A stretch of 64,000 nt of DNA, taken from contig CP073261.1 in NCBI GenBank assembly GCA_019739335.1, forward strand, positions 2,160,001 through 2,224,000, in the 5' to 3' direction. The notes below the pieces were generated by a model that was not told the origin of the DNA, did no database searches, and was given only the letters and a program-made list of their open reading frames with translations. The translations under genes and the position numbers were made by a program. Origin of the DNA: Erythrobacter sp. GTDB lineage: Bacteria; Pseudomonadota; Alphaproteobacteria; Sphingomonadales; Sphingomonadaceae. Positions 25,811-34,288 of this stretch are shown here, piece after piece. Position 1 is the first letter of the stretch. Every line of letters starts with the position of its first letter.

Positions 25811-27463
25811 TTACCCGCCGATGCGTCCCGTGTCCGCGCTAGGTTCGCCGCTGGAGGCGGTCAAGGCGGGAACGACGAGCGTTACGCGATTTGTTTTACA
25901 AATTAGTTGACCGCCCGCCGCCGTCGCTTCGGCCTGGGCGAGGCGGAACGCGAAGGCGGGGCCGAACATGCCCGCGTTCACAGCACGCTGCCGCCGGACT
26001 TCGCCGATCTGGGCGCTCGTGTCCGCAAACAGCGGTCGGGGTGCCTTCAGGCGCAGCCGGATCAGCGAACCGTCGGAACTGAGGACCAGTCGCGCGTGAT
26101 CGCCGGGAGCCAGCGCTCCGGCTGCCGTGGCCAGCAAGCGCCAGCACAACACCAGTGCTTCGCTCCGGTCCAGCGCAATCGTGAAAGGGCCGTGGCCTTT
26201 GACCTTCAACGAGAATTCGGCATTGCGTGAGCGCAAGGCTGGTTGCAGCCGCTCCAAGGTTTCTTCGATGGAGGCGCGCAGATCGCTGGTGCCCGGCTCC
26301 AGTGCCATCGCGCGGCCTTCCAGCTTGACCAGCCTGTCAACCTCATCAAACCCGGCGAGAAGCTTTGCCGCATCTACGGCAATCGCAGCGGCATGGGCGC
26401 GATACTGATGTGGGGCGGGGCCGAAAATCTGCTGCTGGATGATCTCGGCAAATCCCTGGATGGCGTTCACAGGGGTGCGCAATTCGTGCAATACCTGCCG
26501 CATCCGGTCGGCTTCGCTATCCTGTGGGGCTGCGTCGCTGATGACGGGGCGGCGCAGGCAGCCGCGATAGCCCATAAAGCTGCCGCGCAGCGACTCGAAC
26601 AGCGGCGCGGCATCCAGCCGCCATTCGCCGGAAATCTCCGGCGCTGCATCGATAGTGAGCGGTACCGCGTGGAGGGGCTGATGCGCGGCCAAGGCGGTAG
26701 AAATACGGTTATCAAGAATGGCGAGCTGCCCGGAATGCGGCGAAGTCAGCTGCATCCCGACCATCAGCGGCGCTACTTCCTCGCTGGCCCAGATCACGAT
26801 ACCTTCAGCATCGCTGGCGAATTCGACCGTGGTGAGCTCGCGAGCTTCTGCCTGCTGGTCAAGCGGCAGGCGCGGGGCGTTTGGCTGGTTTCGCCGTTGC
26901 TCGCGAAACGCCTCGATCCGTCGCAGCAGTGTTCCGATGCCCTCGCTGGCCGCAGGCGCAAGCGAACGGGCGGGGGCCGGCCCTGCCTCGACCGTCGCGA
27001 TCCGTGCGATGCGGGCGTGGTCTGGTTCCGGCAGGACCAGATCGCCGACGCCCAACTGCACCAGCAAATCTTTCACCCGTGGCGAAAGATCGCGTCGATG
27101 GCGCAGGAAGCCGCGCGCGGTTACGGGCAGCTGCGGGATTGTTTCCAGCCACTCTTTTTCAGTCAGCCGCGCGGTGGCCATTGCCGACGCAGCAGGCTTC
27201 GCTTCTCCGACAGCGAGAAAACGCACCAGTTCGGGATTGCGAAGCCGTAGGCCGGGTTCGCGCAGGATTCGCGACTGGTCTTCCTGCGGCAGGGACTTTG
27301 CCAGTTCATCCAGCTTGGCGAAGGCTTCTCCGCGCAGTTGCGGTTCGCTAGCCTCGGTCGCCGTACCCAGCAGGTCGAGCAACTGCCGGTATTGCGTGCG
27401 CAGCACCGCATCGCTCTGGGCGCGCGTGCGCAGCACCGTGGCGAGGCGATCGTCGAACTGCAT
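25811..27463 (-). CDS. HisKA-type sensor histidine kinase with degenerate ATPase domain
   Basis: Predicted 550-residue cytoplasmic protein. The first 200 residues are helical without membrane segments. A PAS-like section follows (TTVEFASDAEGIVIWASEEVAPLMVGMQL), then the phosphoacceptor box LHELRTPVNAIQGFAE with His about residue 325. The C-terminal ATPase part is poor: no N box is found, and the G box is only GMFGPAFAFRLAQAEATAAGG. It may be a low-activity kinase, a phosphatase, or need a partner. Start ATG 27463 follows CGGAG. The polysaccharide deacetylase downstream is co-transcribed; a Lrp regulator is divergent. Confidence 0.8.
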   Translation of the reverse strand: MQFDDRLATVLRTRAQSDAVLRTQYRQLLDLLGTATEASEPQLRGEAFAKLDELAKSLPQEDQSRILREPGLRLRNPELVRFLAVGEAKPAASAMATARLTEKEWLETIPQLPVTARGFLRHRRDLSPRVKDLLVQLGVGDLVLPEPDHARIARIATVEAGPAPARSLAPAASEGIGTLLRRIEAFREQRRNQPNAPRLPLDQQAEARELTTVEFASDAEGIVIWASEEVAPLMVGMQLTSPHSGQLAILDNRISTALAAHQPLHAVPLTIDAAPEISGEWRLDAAPLFESLRGSFMGYRGCLRRPVISDAAPQDSEADRMRQVLHELRTPVNAIQGFAEIIQQQIFGPAPHQYRAHAAAIAVDAAKLLAGFDEVDRLVKLEGRAMALEPGTSDLRASIEETLERLQPALRSRNAEFSLKVKGHGPFTIALDRSEALVLCWRLLATAAGALAPGDHARLVLSSDGSLIRLRLKAPRPLFADTSAQIGEVRRQRAVNAGMFGPAFAFRLAQAEATAAGGQLICKTNRVTLVVPALTASSGEPSADTGRIGG

Positions 27464-27559
27464 TGGGCTCCGGTCTGGCAAAGGTTAACACTTTCCTGCT
27501 TCGCCAATAGACCGTGCTGCGCCCGCGCACATGCACGCTGCGGGGTGCGTTGCAAAAAG

Positions 27560-27595
27560 GGACAATTGCGGGCATACAGAATAATCATATTGTCC
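27560..27595 (+). promoter_or_regulatory. Inverted repeat, candidate Lrp/AsnC operator
   Basis: GGACAAT at 27560-27566 and ATTGTCC at 27589-27595 form perfect seven-base arms 22 bases apart, about 72 bases before the Lrp/AsnC start. Arms of this kind and spacing are expected for a regulator that acts on its own promoter. Confidence 0.45.
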
Positions 27596-27666
27596 GGCGC
27601 TCCATTTCGTGCGGGATGTTACACGAAGCGCACACAGGCTTGCGCGAACCACAGGGGACGAGGGCG

Positions 27667-28131
27667 ATGGCTACGCTCGATACGATTGATCGCAGGCTGC
27701 TGGCGGAATTGCAGGCCGAAGGGCGGGTGACCAATGTCGATCTCGCGCGCCGTGTCGGCCTCACCGCGCCGCCGTGTCTGCGCCGGGTCCGTTCGCTGGA
27801 AGAGGCGGGGGTGATCAAGGGCTATCACGCCGATCTCGATGCCTCGAAGCTGGGCTTTGCAATCACCGTGTTCGCCATGGTTTCGCTGCGCAGCCAGGCC
27901 GAGGAAGACCTGCGCGCGTTCGAAGAGCACGTGAAGACCCTTCCCGAAGTGCGCGAATGCCACATGCTCAACGGCGAGATCGACTTCATCCTCAAGATCG
28001 TCAGCCGCGACCTGCAAAGCTTCCAGGAATTCCTCACCAGCCGCCTGACACCCGCGCCCAATGTTGCGAGCGTCAAGACTTCGCTGACGATCCGTACTGC
28101 CAAACACCAGCCGGGCGTGCCGCTGGATTAG
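27667..28131 (+). CDS. Lrp/AsnC family transcriptional regulator
   Basis: Predicted 154-residue regulator. The N-terminal winged helix (DTIDRRLLAELQAEGRVTNVDLARRVGLTAPPCLRRVRSLEEAGVIKGYHADLD) is followed by the RAM (ACT-like) ligand domain (AITVFAMVSLRSQAEEDLRAFEEHVKTLPEVRECHMLNGEIDFILKIV). Such regulators bind amino acids as octamers. ATG at 27667 is chosen; an open frame extends upstream but lacks family residues. A perfect inverted repeat lies about 70 bases upstream, probably for autoregulation. Its 3' end overlaps the reductase gene by four bases in convergent orientation. Targets could include nearby amino-acid genes such as metZ or leuB; this is inference. Confidence 0.92.
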   Translation: MATLDTIDRRLLAELQAEGRVTNVDLARRVGLTAPPCLRRVRSLEEAGVIKGYHADLDASKLGFAITVFAMVSLRSQAEEDLRAFEEHVKTLPEVRECHMLNGEIDFILKIVSRDLQSFQEFLTSRLTPAPNVASVKTSLTIRTAKHQPGVPLD

Positions 28132-29051
28132 GGGTGCAGCAGTTCCGCGTAGTGACTAAACAGAGTTTCGCTACCGGTTTCGGGCGTTAGATCGGCGCGA
28201 TATTCGCCAGTCAGCGGATCGAACACCAGCATCGACTCGGTGGCGTAATAGCGCCCGATGCGAGCATATTCGGCCTTGGCCTTGGCGCGGCGGGAGATTT
28301 GGCCTGCCACGCTGAGTAACGCGATAATCGCGTCCATCATGGCAACCGGAACGTGGCGGAAGCGCGGTTCTCGGCCCAGCAGTTCGAATAGCTTCTCGCC
28401 CTGCTGCTTTGGCGTGATCGCCGGGCCGGGGCCGCCGATGGGGAGCACCTTGTTGTGCATCGCCGCGTCCGTCACTGCGCGGCTGAGGTAACGGCCGAGG
28501 TCGCCATCGCTGATCGGCTTGCAACTTGTGAGTTCGCCGTTGCCGAACAGCAGGAAAGGCTTGCCGCGCCGCGCTCGTTCGACCTGTCCGGACAGCGATT
28601 TGAAGAAGGCGGTGGGGCGGACGATGCTCCACGTCAGGCCTGACTCCACCAGCTCGCGCTCGAAGGCGAGCTTGGCGTGTTGGAACGCCAGCAATGGCTT
28701 TTGGACGCAGATCGCCGAGAGCAGGATCATGTGCGGCACACTCGCCGCTTTGGCCGCCGCGAGGGTGTCGGCATTGGCTTGGTAGTCCACCGCCCAAGCA
28801 TCGGCTGGTTCCCCGCTACGCGAGGCGAGGCAGGAGATTACGCAGTCGAAAAGCTCTCCGGCCAGATCGCTGTCGGGTTCACCGATGCGACATTGCGCCC
28901 CGGCTGCTTCAAGCTCCTCCCGCACCGCCAAGCCCGAAGCCGAACCGCGCAACACACACGTAGCCGCATGACCATCCGCCAGCAGCGCCTTCGCCGTTGC
29001 AAGCCCGATCGTCCCGCTGGCGCCGAACAGCAGGACGCGCTTGCGGCCCAC
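28128..29051 (-). CDS. bciA: BciA-like divinyl chlorophyllide a 8-vinyl reductase
   Basis: Predicted 307-residue NAD(P)H-dependent reductase of the atypical SDR fold (VLLFGASGTIG at the N terminus). A long conserved stretch including CVQKPLLAFQHAKLAFE, TWSIVRPTAFFKSLSGQVE, FGNGELTSCKPISDGDLG, VLPIGGPGPAITPKQQGE and IGRYYATESMLVFDPLTGEY matches plant DVR and bacterial BciA, which reduce the C8 vinyl group during bacteriochlorophyll a synthesis. No other photosynthesis gene is in the window, so bciA is separate from any photosynthesis cluster, as happens in aerobic anoxygenic phototrophs. A tetrapyrrole enzyme of non-phototrophic use is the alternative. Confidence 0.82.
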   Translation of the reverse strand: MGRKRVLLFGASGTIGLATAKALLADGHAATCVLRGSASGLAVREELEAAGAQCRIGEPDSDLAGELFDCVISCLASRSGEPADAWAVDYQANADTLAAAKAASVPHMILLSAICVQKPLLAFQHAKLAFERELVESGLTWSIVRPTAFFKSLSGQVERARRGKPFLLFGNGELTSCKPISDGDLGRYLSRAVTDAAMHNKVLPIGGPGPAITPKQQGEKLFELLGREPRFRHVPVAMMDAIIALLSVAGQISRRAKAKAEYARIGRYYATESMLVFDPLTGEYRADLTPETGSETLFSHYAELLHP

Positions 29052-29061
29052 CTCTGCCGGT

Positions 29062-30426
29062 TCAGCTATCGCCAGCCTCCGCCGCGCGCTTTTCCAGCCA
29101 TTCTTCCAGCCACTTGATCGTGTAGTCGCCGCTGATCACGTCGGGCTGGCGGATCAGTTCCTGGTGCAGCGGGATCGAGGTTTTCACGCCTTCCACCACC
29201 ATTTCCTCCAGCGCCCGGCGCAGGCGCATCAGGCAGCCTTCGCGAGTGCGGCCGTAGACGATCAGCTTGGCGATCATCGAATCGTAGTAGGGCGGGATCG
29301 TGTAGCCCGCGTAGAGTCCGCTATCGACGCGCACGTGCATCCCGCCCGCCGCGTGGTAATAGCTGACCTTGCCGGGGCTGGGGGCGAAAGTGAACGGGTC
29401 TTCCGCGTTGATCCGGCATTCGATGGCGTGGCCGGTGAAGCGCAGGTCTTCCTGCGTAACCGACAGGGGCTTGCCATCGGCGATGCGGATCTGTTCGCGC
29501 ACCAGGTCCATCCCGGTGATCGCTTCGGTGACAGGGTGTTCCACCTGCAGCCGGGTGTTCATCTCGATGAAGAAGAACTCCCCATTTTCCCACAGGAATT
29601 CGATCGTCCCCGCACCGCGATAGCCCATGTCGGCCATCGCCTTGGCCACGATGCCGCCCATCCGGTCCCGCTCTTCGGGGGTGATGACGGGGGAGGGGGC
29701 TTCCTCGAAGACCTTCTGGTGGCGGCGTTGCAGTGAGCAGTCGCGTTCCCCCAGATGGATTGCATTGCCCTCGCCATCGCCGAACACCTGGAATTCGATG
29801 TGGCGCGGATTGCCGAGGTACTTTTCGAGGTACATGGTGTCGTCGCCGAAGGCAGCCTTGGCCTCGCTCATCGCCTGCTTCACCAGCGCTTCGAGCTGGG
29901 CTTCGTCAGGAATGACTTTCATCCCGCGCCCGCCGCCGCCGGCTGCGGCCTTGGCCAGCACCGGATAGCCGATCTCCTTGGCGACCCGGCGCATTTCGTC
30001 GAAGTCCGACACCGCGCCATTGCTGCCGGGTACCAGCGGCAGGCCGAGCGCGCCGGCGGTCTTCTTGGCCGCCACCTTGTCGCCCATGGTGCGGATGTGT
30101 TCGGGCTTGGGGCCGATCCACTTGATGCCGTGCGCTTCGACAATGTCGGCGAACTGGGCGTTTTCGGAAAGGAAGCCGTAGCCGGGATGGATCGCGTCGG
30201 CATCGGTGATTTCTGCCGCCGAGATGATCGCCGCAGTGTTGAGATAGCTGTCCTTCGCCGCAGGCGGCCCGATGCACACCGCACGGTCCGCCAGCCGGAC
30301 ATGCATGGCATCGGCGTCGGCGGTGGAATGGACCGCTACCGTCTCGATCCCCATTTCATGCGCGGCGCGGTGGATGCGCAGCGCGATTTCGCCGCGATTG
30401 GCGATCAGGATACGCGAAATGCCCAT
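29062..30426 (-). CDS. accC: Acetyl-CoA carboxylase, biotin carboxylase subunit
   Basis: Predicted 454-residue ATP-grasp enzyme that carboxylates biotin on AccB. It has [53 protein letters not shown] (ATP loop), [62 protein letters not shown] and RINAED. Full length. It follows accB by eight bases and the two form the usual operon of fatty-acid synthesis. The BciA-like gene ten bases downstream on the same strand may share transcript. Confidence 0.97.
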   Translation of the reverse strand: MGISRILIANRGEIALRIHRAAHEMGIETVAVHSTADADAMHVRLADRAVCIGPPAAKDSYLNTAAIISAAEITDADAIHPGYGFLSENAQFADIVEAHGIKWIGPKPEHIRTMGDKVAAKKTAGALGLPLVPGSNGAVSDFDEMRRVAKEIGYPVLAKAAAGGGGRGMKVIPDEAQLEALVKQAMSEAKAAFGDDTMYLEKYLGNPRHIEFQVFGDGEGNAIHLGERDCSLQRRHQKVFEEAPSPVITPEERDRMGGIVAKAMADMGYRGAGTIEFLWENGEFFFIEMNTRLQVEHPVTEAITGMDLVREQIRIADGKPLSVTQEDLRFTGHAIECRINAEDPFTFAPSPGKVSYYHAAGGMHVRVDSGLYAGYTIPPYYDSMIAKLIVYGRTREGCLMRLRRALEEMVVEGVKTSIPLHQELIRQPDVISGDYTIKWLEEWLEKRAAEAGDS

Positions 30427-30434
30427 GCCGCGCC

Positions 30435-30926
30435 TCAGGCGACCACGACCAGCGGCTGGCCGAATTCGACCGGCGCGCCGTTGTCGATCAGGATCGCCTG
30501 CACCGATCCGTCCGCCGGGGCGGTGATCGGGTTCATCACTTTCATCGCTTCGACGATCAGCAGCGTATCGCCCTTCTTCACCTGATCCCCCACGGCGACG
30601 AAGTTCGCAGCACCGGGTTCGGGCGTGAGGTAAGCCGTACCAACCATCGGCGATTTCACCGCGTTGGCGTTGTCCGGCTTGGCTTCCGCGGCAGGCGCAG
30701 CGGGCGCAGGCGCAGCTGCGGATGCCGGAGCGGCGGCCACGCTTGCCACCAGCGGCGCAGCCACTGCGGCGGGAGCGGCGCGTGAGACGCGAATGCGCCG
30801 GTCGCCTTCCTCAACCTCGATTTCGGTCAGCCCGGTTTCGGCCAGCATATCGGCCAGTTCGCGAACCAGTGCCGGATCGACGTTCATGCCGCCACGGCGG
30901 GTGGTGGGTCCAGTTTTGTCGGACAT
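30435..30926 (-). CDS. accB: Biotin carboxyl carrier protein of acetyl-CoA carboxylase
   Basis: Predicted 163-residue carrier protein. The N-terminal helical part precedes a long Ala/Pro linker (residues 50-80) and the biotinyl domain with [17 protein letters not shown], the thumb loop and VEAMKVMN, where Lys129 carries biotin. ATG at 30926 is preceded by GGGGAT; an ATG at 30887 is also possible but would shorten the N terminus. It heads the accBC operon. Upstream, aroQ is about 90 bases away, so accBC may be transcribed together with aroQ as in many alphaproteobacteria. Confidence 0.95.
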   Translation of the reverse strand: MSDKTGPTTRRGGMNVDPALVRELADMLAETGLTEIEVEEGDRRIRVSRAAPAAVAAPLVASVAAAPASAAAPAPAAPAAEAKPDNANAVKSPMVGTAYLTPEPGAANFVAVGDQVKKGDTLLIVEAMKVMNPITAPADGSVQAILIDNGAPVEFGQPLVVVA

Positions 30927-31014
30927 GCAATCCCCAATGCGTAGGTAATCAGATTGCGGGCGGGGCTAGAACCACTCGCGCCGTAAGGCAAGTGTGTGGG
31001 GCAAGTGCGGCGCG

Positions 31015-31449
31015 CTACAGGCGGGCTGCGGCTTCCAGCGCCAGTTCGTAGCCGTAGACCCCGAACCCGCAGATCGAACCCAAGGCCGCCATGCCGACAT
31101 AGCTGTGATGGCGATAGGCCTCGCGCGCGGCGGGGTTGGAGATATGCACTTCGATCACCGGCGTGCGGATCGCCCTGATCGCATCGTAGAGCGCCAGGCT
31201 GGTGTGGGTGAGCGCGCCCGCGTTGAGGATCACCGCCTTGGCCCCGTCGGCCTGCGCTTCGTGCAGCCAGTCGATCAGGTGGCCCTCGTGGTTCGACTGG
31301 CGCACATCGACGGTGAGGCCGAGCGCCAGCGCCTTGTCCTCCAGCCGCGCGGCGACATCGTCCAGCGTCTCCGCGCCGTAGATTTCCGGTTCGCGCGTGC
31401 CGAGCAGGTTCAGGTTGGGTCCGTTGAGGACGAGAACGGTCTGGGTCAT
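31015..31449 (-). CDS. aroQ: Type II 3-dehydroquinate dehydratase
   Basis: Predicted 144-residue enzyme of the shikimate pathway. VLNGPNLNLLGTREPEIYG with the catalytic Tyr, RQSNHEGHLIDWLHEA, ILNAGALTHTSLALYDAI and EVHISNPAAREAYRHHSYV with the catalytic His are complete. A hairpin lies directly upstream at 31456-31481, and its 3' arm contains the GGAGG ribosome site, so translation may depend on opening it. accB is next downstream. Confidence 0.96.
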   Translation of the reverse strand: MTQTVLVLNGPNLNLLGTREPEIYGAETLDDVAARLEDKALALGLTVDVRQSNHEGHLIDWLHEAQADGAKAVILNAGALTHTSLALYDAIRAIRTPVIEVHISNPAAREAYRHHSYVGMAALGSICGFGVYGYELALEAAARL

Positions 31450-31455
31450 GCCATG

Positions 31456-31481
31456 CCCTTAGCCCCTCCTTGCCGGAGGGG
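31456..31481 (-). promoter_or_regulatory. Hairpin that covers a possible aroQ ribosome site
   Basis: On the minus strand GCCCCTCC pairs with GGAGGGGC around a five-base loop just before the aroQ start. A second AAGGG between hairpin and ATG could serve as an open ribosome site. No T run follows, so it is not a classical terminator. Confidence 0.4.
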
Positions 31482-31556
31482 CCAAGGACAAAGCATGTCG
31501 GCGTCCACAGGCGTGCGCACGTGAGACTTGGACCGGATGTTACAGGGTTCAGGAAG

Positions 31557-31970
31557 CTATTTGTCCACCCCCTTCACCTTCCCCCACTGGCGCGCGGCGG
31601 TGTAGCCGAGATAGCCGGTGCCGAACAACGCGTAGAGCGGTTCGGGCAGGCCCGCGAGATAGGCGTTCATGCCCGCGCCGATATCCCCAGCCATCTGCGG
31701 ATTGAACCCGGCGAGCACGCCCATCGGCATGGCGAACAGGATCATCGCGTACATGACATAGAGGAAGCTGGGGCGCGCGCGGCTGGTCCACGGATCGGTG
31801 CTTTGCGCTTCGGCGATGATCGCGGAGAGGCGCTGTTCGACCTGCTCCATTTCCTGCGTGCCTTCGAGCCGGATGAGTTCGAGCTTGGCCCGGTCGCGTG
31901 CTTCCTTGTCGGGAATGATCTTGTCGATGATGGAGGCGATAGGGCCGATGAGCGATTCGATGAGGGGCAT
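31557..31970 (-). CDS. GTA-type 3TM holin family protein
   Basis: Predicted 137-residue protein. An N-terminal amphipathic part (PLIESLIGPIASIIDKIIPDKEARDRAKLELIRLEG) leads to membrane helices in SFLYVMYAMILFAMPMGVLAG and LPEPLYALFGTGYLGYTAARQWGKVKG. This is the 3TM holin family used by gene transfer agents and some phages to form lethal membrane lesions for release. No GTA capsid, terminase or endolysin gene is within the window, so this copy is separate. ATG at 31970 has AAGGAA upstream; a longer frame from 32015 is less likely. Confidence 0.8.
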   Translation of the reverse strand: MPLIESLIGPIASIIDKIIPDKEARDRAKLELIRLEGTQEMEQVEQRLSAIIAEAQSTDPWTSRARPSFLYVMYAMILFAMPMGVLAGFNPQMAGDIGAGMNAYLAGLPEPLYALFGTGYLGYTAARQWGKVKGVDK

Positions 31971-32091
31971 GGGCAGGGTTCCTTTGCGGTTGTAAACCTT
32001 ATATATGTGAACCAAAACGGTTAGTGTAGGAAAGGGGCTTGCTCCTGCGCCTTTGCCGGATATCGTGGCGCTGCTGGACAGGGAGCAAGCG

Positions 32092-33372
32092 GTGGACGAG
32101 GCGCAGCAACGCTATTCGGGTGGAGCGATCCTGCTGCACTGGCTGATTGCGCTCGCGCTGGCCGGGCAGATGGCACTGGGCTTTGCCATGCCGAAGGATG
32201 CCAGCGGGTTCGAGCTGTACCAGCTGCACAAGTCAATCGGCGTCACCATTCTCGCGCTGAGCGTGCTGCGGCTGGGGTGGCGCTGGCGTATGGGCGGCAC
32301 GCGCCCGCCGCCTGCCGAACGCGGCTTCACCGGCTGGCTGGCGAGCGCGGTCCACGCGGGATTCTACGTGGTGATGATCGCTCTGCCGCTGACCGGCTGG
32401 GCGTTGGTTTCGACTGCCGAAATCAAGGTGCCAACCGTTCTGTTCGGCGTGGTGCCGCTGCCGCACCTGCCGCTGCCCGACGGTCTGGGCGAGCTGTTCG
32501 AGGAGAGCCACGAGCTGCTGGCATGGGGCGGGATCGCCTTGTTCGTGCTCCACGTGGTTGGGGCGTTGCGGCACCAGTTCCTGATGAAGGACCGGCTGCT
32601 GGCGCGGATGTCGCCGAGTGGCGGCGGCGGGTTTGCCCTGCTGATGGGCGGGGTGGTGGTGGTGCTCGGTCTGGTGGTGCTGATGAATGTCGGCAGCGAA
32701 CGGGCGGAGCAGCCAGCCGCGCCGGTGGCCGCTACGCCGTCCAGCGACCTGGCGCGGATAGCTGATGGTGAAGCCGAAGGCGCAGAACCTGAAAGCGGAG
32801 CGACCGCTGAGGCGGAGGTTGTGGAGGACGCGCCTGAAGCCGAAGCCGAAACTGAAGCCGAAGCGAGCGCTGCCGCCGCCGGTCCCCCGCCTGCATGGAC
32901 CATCCGCCCCGGCGGTACCCTGCGCTTCTCGGTCGACAACGCCGGCAGCGCGATGAACGGCAGTTTCGCGCGCTGGAGTGGCAACATCGTGATGGATCCC
33001 GACAATCCGCAGACCGCGCGCATCGCCATCGATATCGACCTTGCCAGCGCCAGCATGGGCGACGCCACGCAGGACACCATGCTGCGCGGCGCGGAGTTCC
33101 TCGCTGCGGGGAGCAATCCCACGGCGACATGGCGCAGCACTTCGGTCCGTTCGCTCGGCGGCGGGCGGTACGAGGCGCAGGGAACGCTGTCGCTCAAGGG
33201 CGCAAGCCGTCCACAGGCGATCCGCTTCACGCTGGAGGGCGAAGGCGCGCAGCGGCAGGTGACGGGGAGCGCGACGATCGATCGCAATGCCTTTGGCGTC
33301 GGTACGGGCGAGAATGCGGCGGGGCTGGGCGCGAATGTCAGCGTGAACTTCGCCTTTTCGGCGAGTCGGTGA
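32092..33372 (+). CDS. Cytochrome b561-YceI fusion protein
   Basis: Predicted 426-residue membrane protein. The first 170 residues are a CybB-type cytochrome b561 with four helices and haem-ligand His residues in LLHWLIALAL, QLHKSIG, VHAGFYV and LLAWGGIALFVLHVVGALRHQF. A fifth helix (residues 200-215) and an acidic Ala/Glu linker (225-275) lead to a C-terminal YceI domain (WTIRPGGTLRFSVDNAGSAMNG and LTLKGASRP-like LSLKGASRPQAIRF), a lipocalin-like isoprenoid-binding fold. Separate CybB and YceI genes are often neighbours; here they are fused. A role moving electrons with a bound quinone-like lipid is plausible. GTG 32092 is preferred, with AGGGAG six bases upstream; a TTG at 32053 is the alternative. 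Confidence 0.85.
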   Translation: MDEAQQRYSGGAILLHWLIALALAGQMALGFAMPKDASGFELYQLHKSIGVTILALSVLRLGWRWRMGGTRPPPAERGFTGWLASAVHAGFYVVMIALPLTGWALVSTAEIKVPTVLFGVVPLPHLPLPDGLGELFEESHELLAWGGIALFVLHVVGALRHQFLMKDRLLARMSPSGGGGFALLMGGVVVVLGLVVLMNVGSERAEQPAAPVAATPSSDLARIADGEAEGAEPESGATAEAEVVEDAPEAEAETEAEASAAAAGPPPAWTIRPGGTLRFSVDNAGSAMNGSFARWSGNIVMDPDNPQTARIAIDIDLASASMGDATQDTMLRGAEFLAAGSNPTATWRSTSVRSLGGGRYEAQGTLSLKGASRPQAIRFTLEGEGAQRQVTGSATIDRNAFGVGTGENAAGLGANVSVNFAFSASR

Positions 33373-33406
33373 CGCGCATTTGGGTGACGCCATCCATTCC
33401 TTGCCC

Positions 33407-33493
33407 GCTCATGCTGAGCTTGTCGAAGCACAGCCACAGTATCGGCCCAGCCGGGGAGCATGGTGGCTATCCTTCGACAGGCTCAGGATGAGC
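33407..33493. repeat. REP-like palindromic element
   Basis: Inverted copies of CTGAGCTTGTCGAAG (33413-33428) and CTTCGACAGGCTCAG (33472-33486) enclose about 45 bases. This is the widespread sphingomonad/alphaproteobacterial REP core. It lies at the 3' end of the b561-YceI gene and overlaps the last codons of the DUF6445 gene. Confidence 0.75.
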
Positions 33494-34205
33494 GGGGTGG
33501 GTCGAGTGGGGCGTATTCGAGAAAGAAATTCGCCGTCAGCCTGCCAACCATTGGCTCCTCGCTCAGCAGGTCAGGTCGATCGATAACCCCGCTATGCAGG
33601 TTGTGGCTGCGATAGGCGAGCAGCCGGTTCGGCCGCGCTGAGAAGCTGGCGATGCGGGTAAAACCCGGCGTCGCATCGTCCGGATAGCCGTGCAAATCGC
33701 CCGCTATGGTTTCGCGTATCACGGCAAGCCAGGCCTCGCGATCCGCCAAGTCCACGCACTCCATCCCGCTGGCCAGATGGCGATAGAAGGCAGTGCCGCC
33801 GAAATGCGCCGGGCACAGGTAATGCAGGAGCGCGATCCGGTCGCCGTCCGCCACATCGACATGCGGCAATTTCTGGCGTGGGTGCAGCCGTGCGGGCGGG
33901 TAAGTAACCAGCGAGAAATTGCAGTCGAAGCGGGTGAGCTTCATCGCCCTGCCGGGGAAGAACAGTTCTCCGATAAGCGGGTCCAGCCGTTGCAGCAGCG
34001 CCTTCACATAAGTAGCGGGTAGCGGTGCGCGGAGGCCGGGGAAGCCGCCGTTCTGGCCAACATCGCTGAATTTCGCGCCCGCCGCCACAGCGCGCAGGGC
34101 CTGCCAGTCGCGCAGCACCCCGTCGATCACCGCGACCTTTTCGAACGCGCTGCCGATTGGCACCTCCTGCACCTCGAAACTGTCGGCGAGCGTGAAATCC
34201 CCCAT
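33483..34205 (-). CDS. DUF6445 family protein, possibly Fe(II)/2-oxoglutarate-like
   Basis: Predicted 240-residue cytoplasmic protein of family DUF6445. LPHVDVADGDRIALLHYLCPAHFGGTAFYRH contains an HxD pair that resembles the iron site of Fe(II)/2-oxoglutarate enzymes, and NRLLAYRSHNLHSGVID near the end gives a second His region with an Arg about 14 residues earlier. These proteins are usually beside flavin halogenases in Caulobacterales, Sphingomonadales and Xanthomonadales, as here (divergent, 83 bases apart). The last codons come from a REP-like element. Start 34205 is chosen over 34229. Confidence 0.8.
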   Translation of the reverse strand: MGDFTLADSFEVQEVPIGSAFEKVAVIDGVLRDWQALRAVAAGAKFSDVGQNGGFPGLRAPLPATYVKALLQRLDPLIGELFFPGRAMKLTRFDCNFSLVTYPPARLHPRQKLPHVDVADGDRIALLHYLCPAHFGGTAFYRHLASGMECVDLADREAWLAVIRETIAGDLHGYPDDATPGFTRIASFSARPNRLLAYRSHNLHSGVIDRPDLLSEEPMVGRLTANFFLEYAPLDPPRSS

Positions 34206-34288
34206 GCCGATCACTATCGCGCAAGGCACAGCGCGGGCGCAAAGAAAAAACGTGAAGTGGCCCGCGCTTGTGCGCTAGGCTCCCGCGC

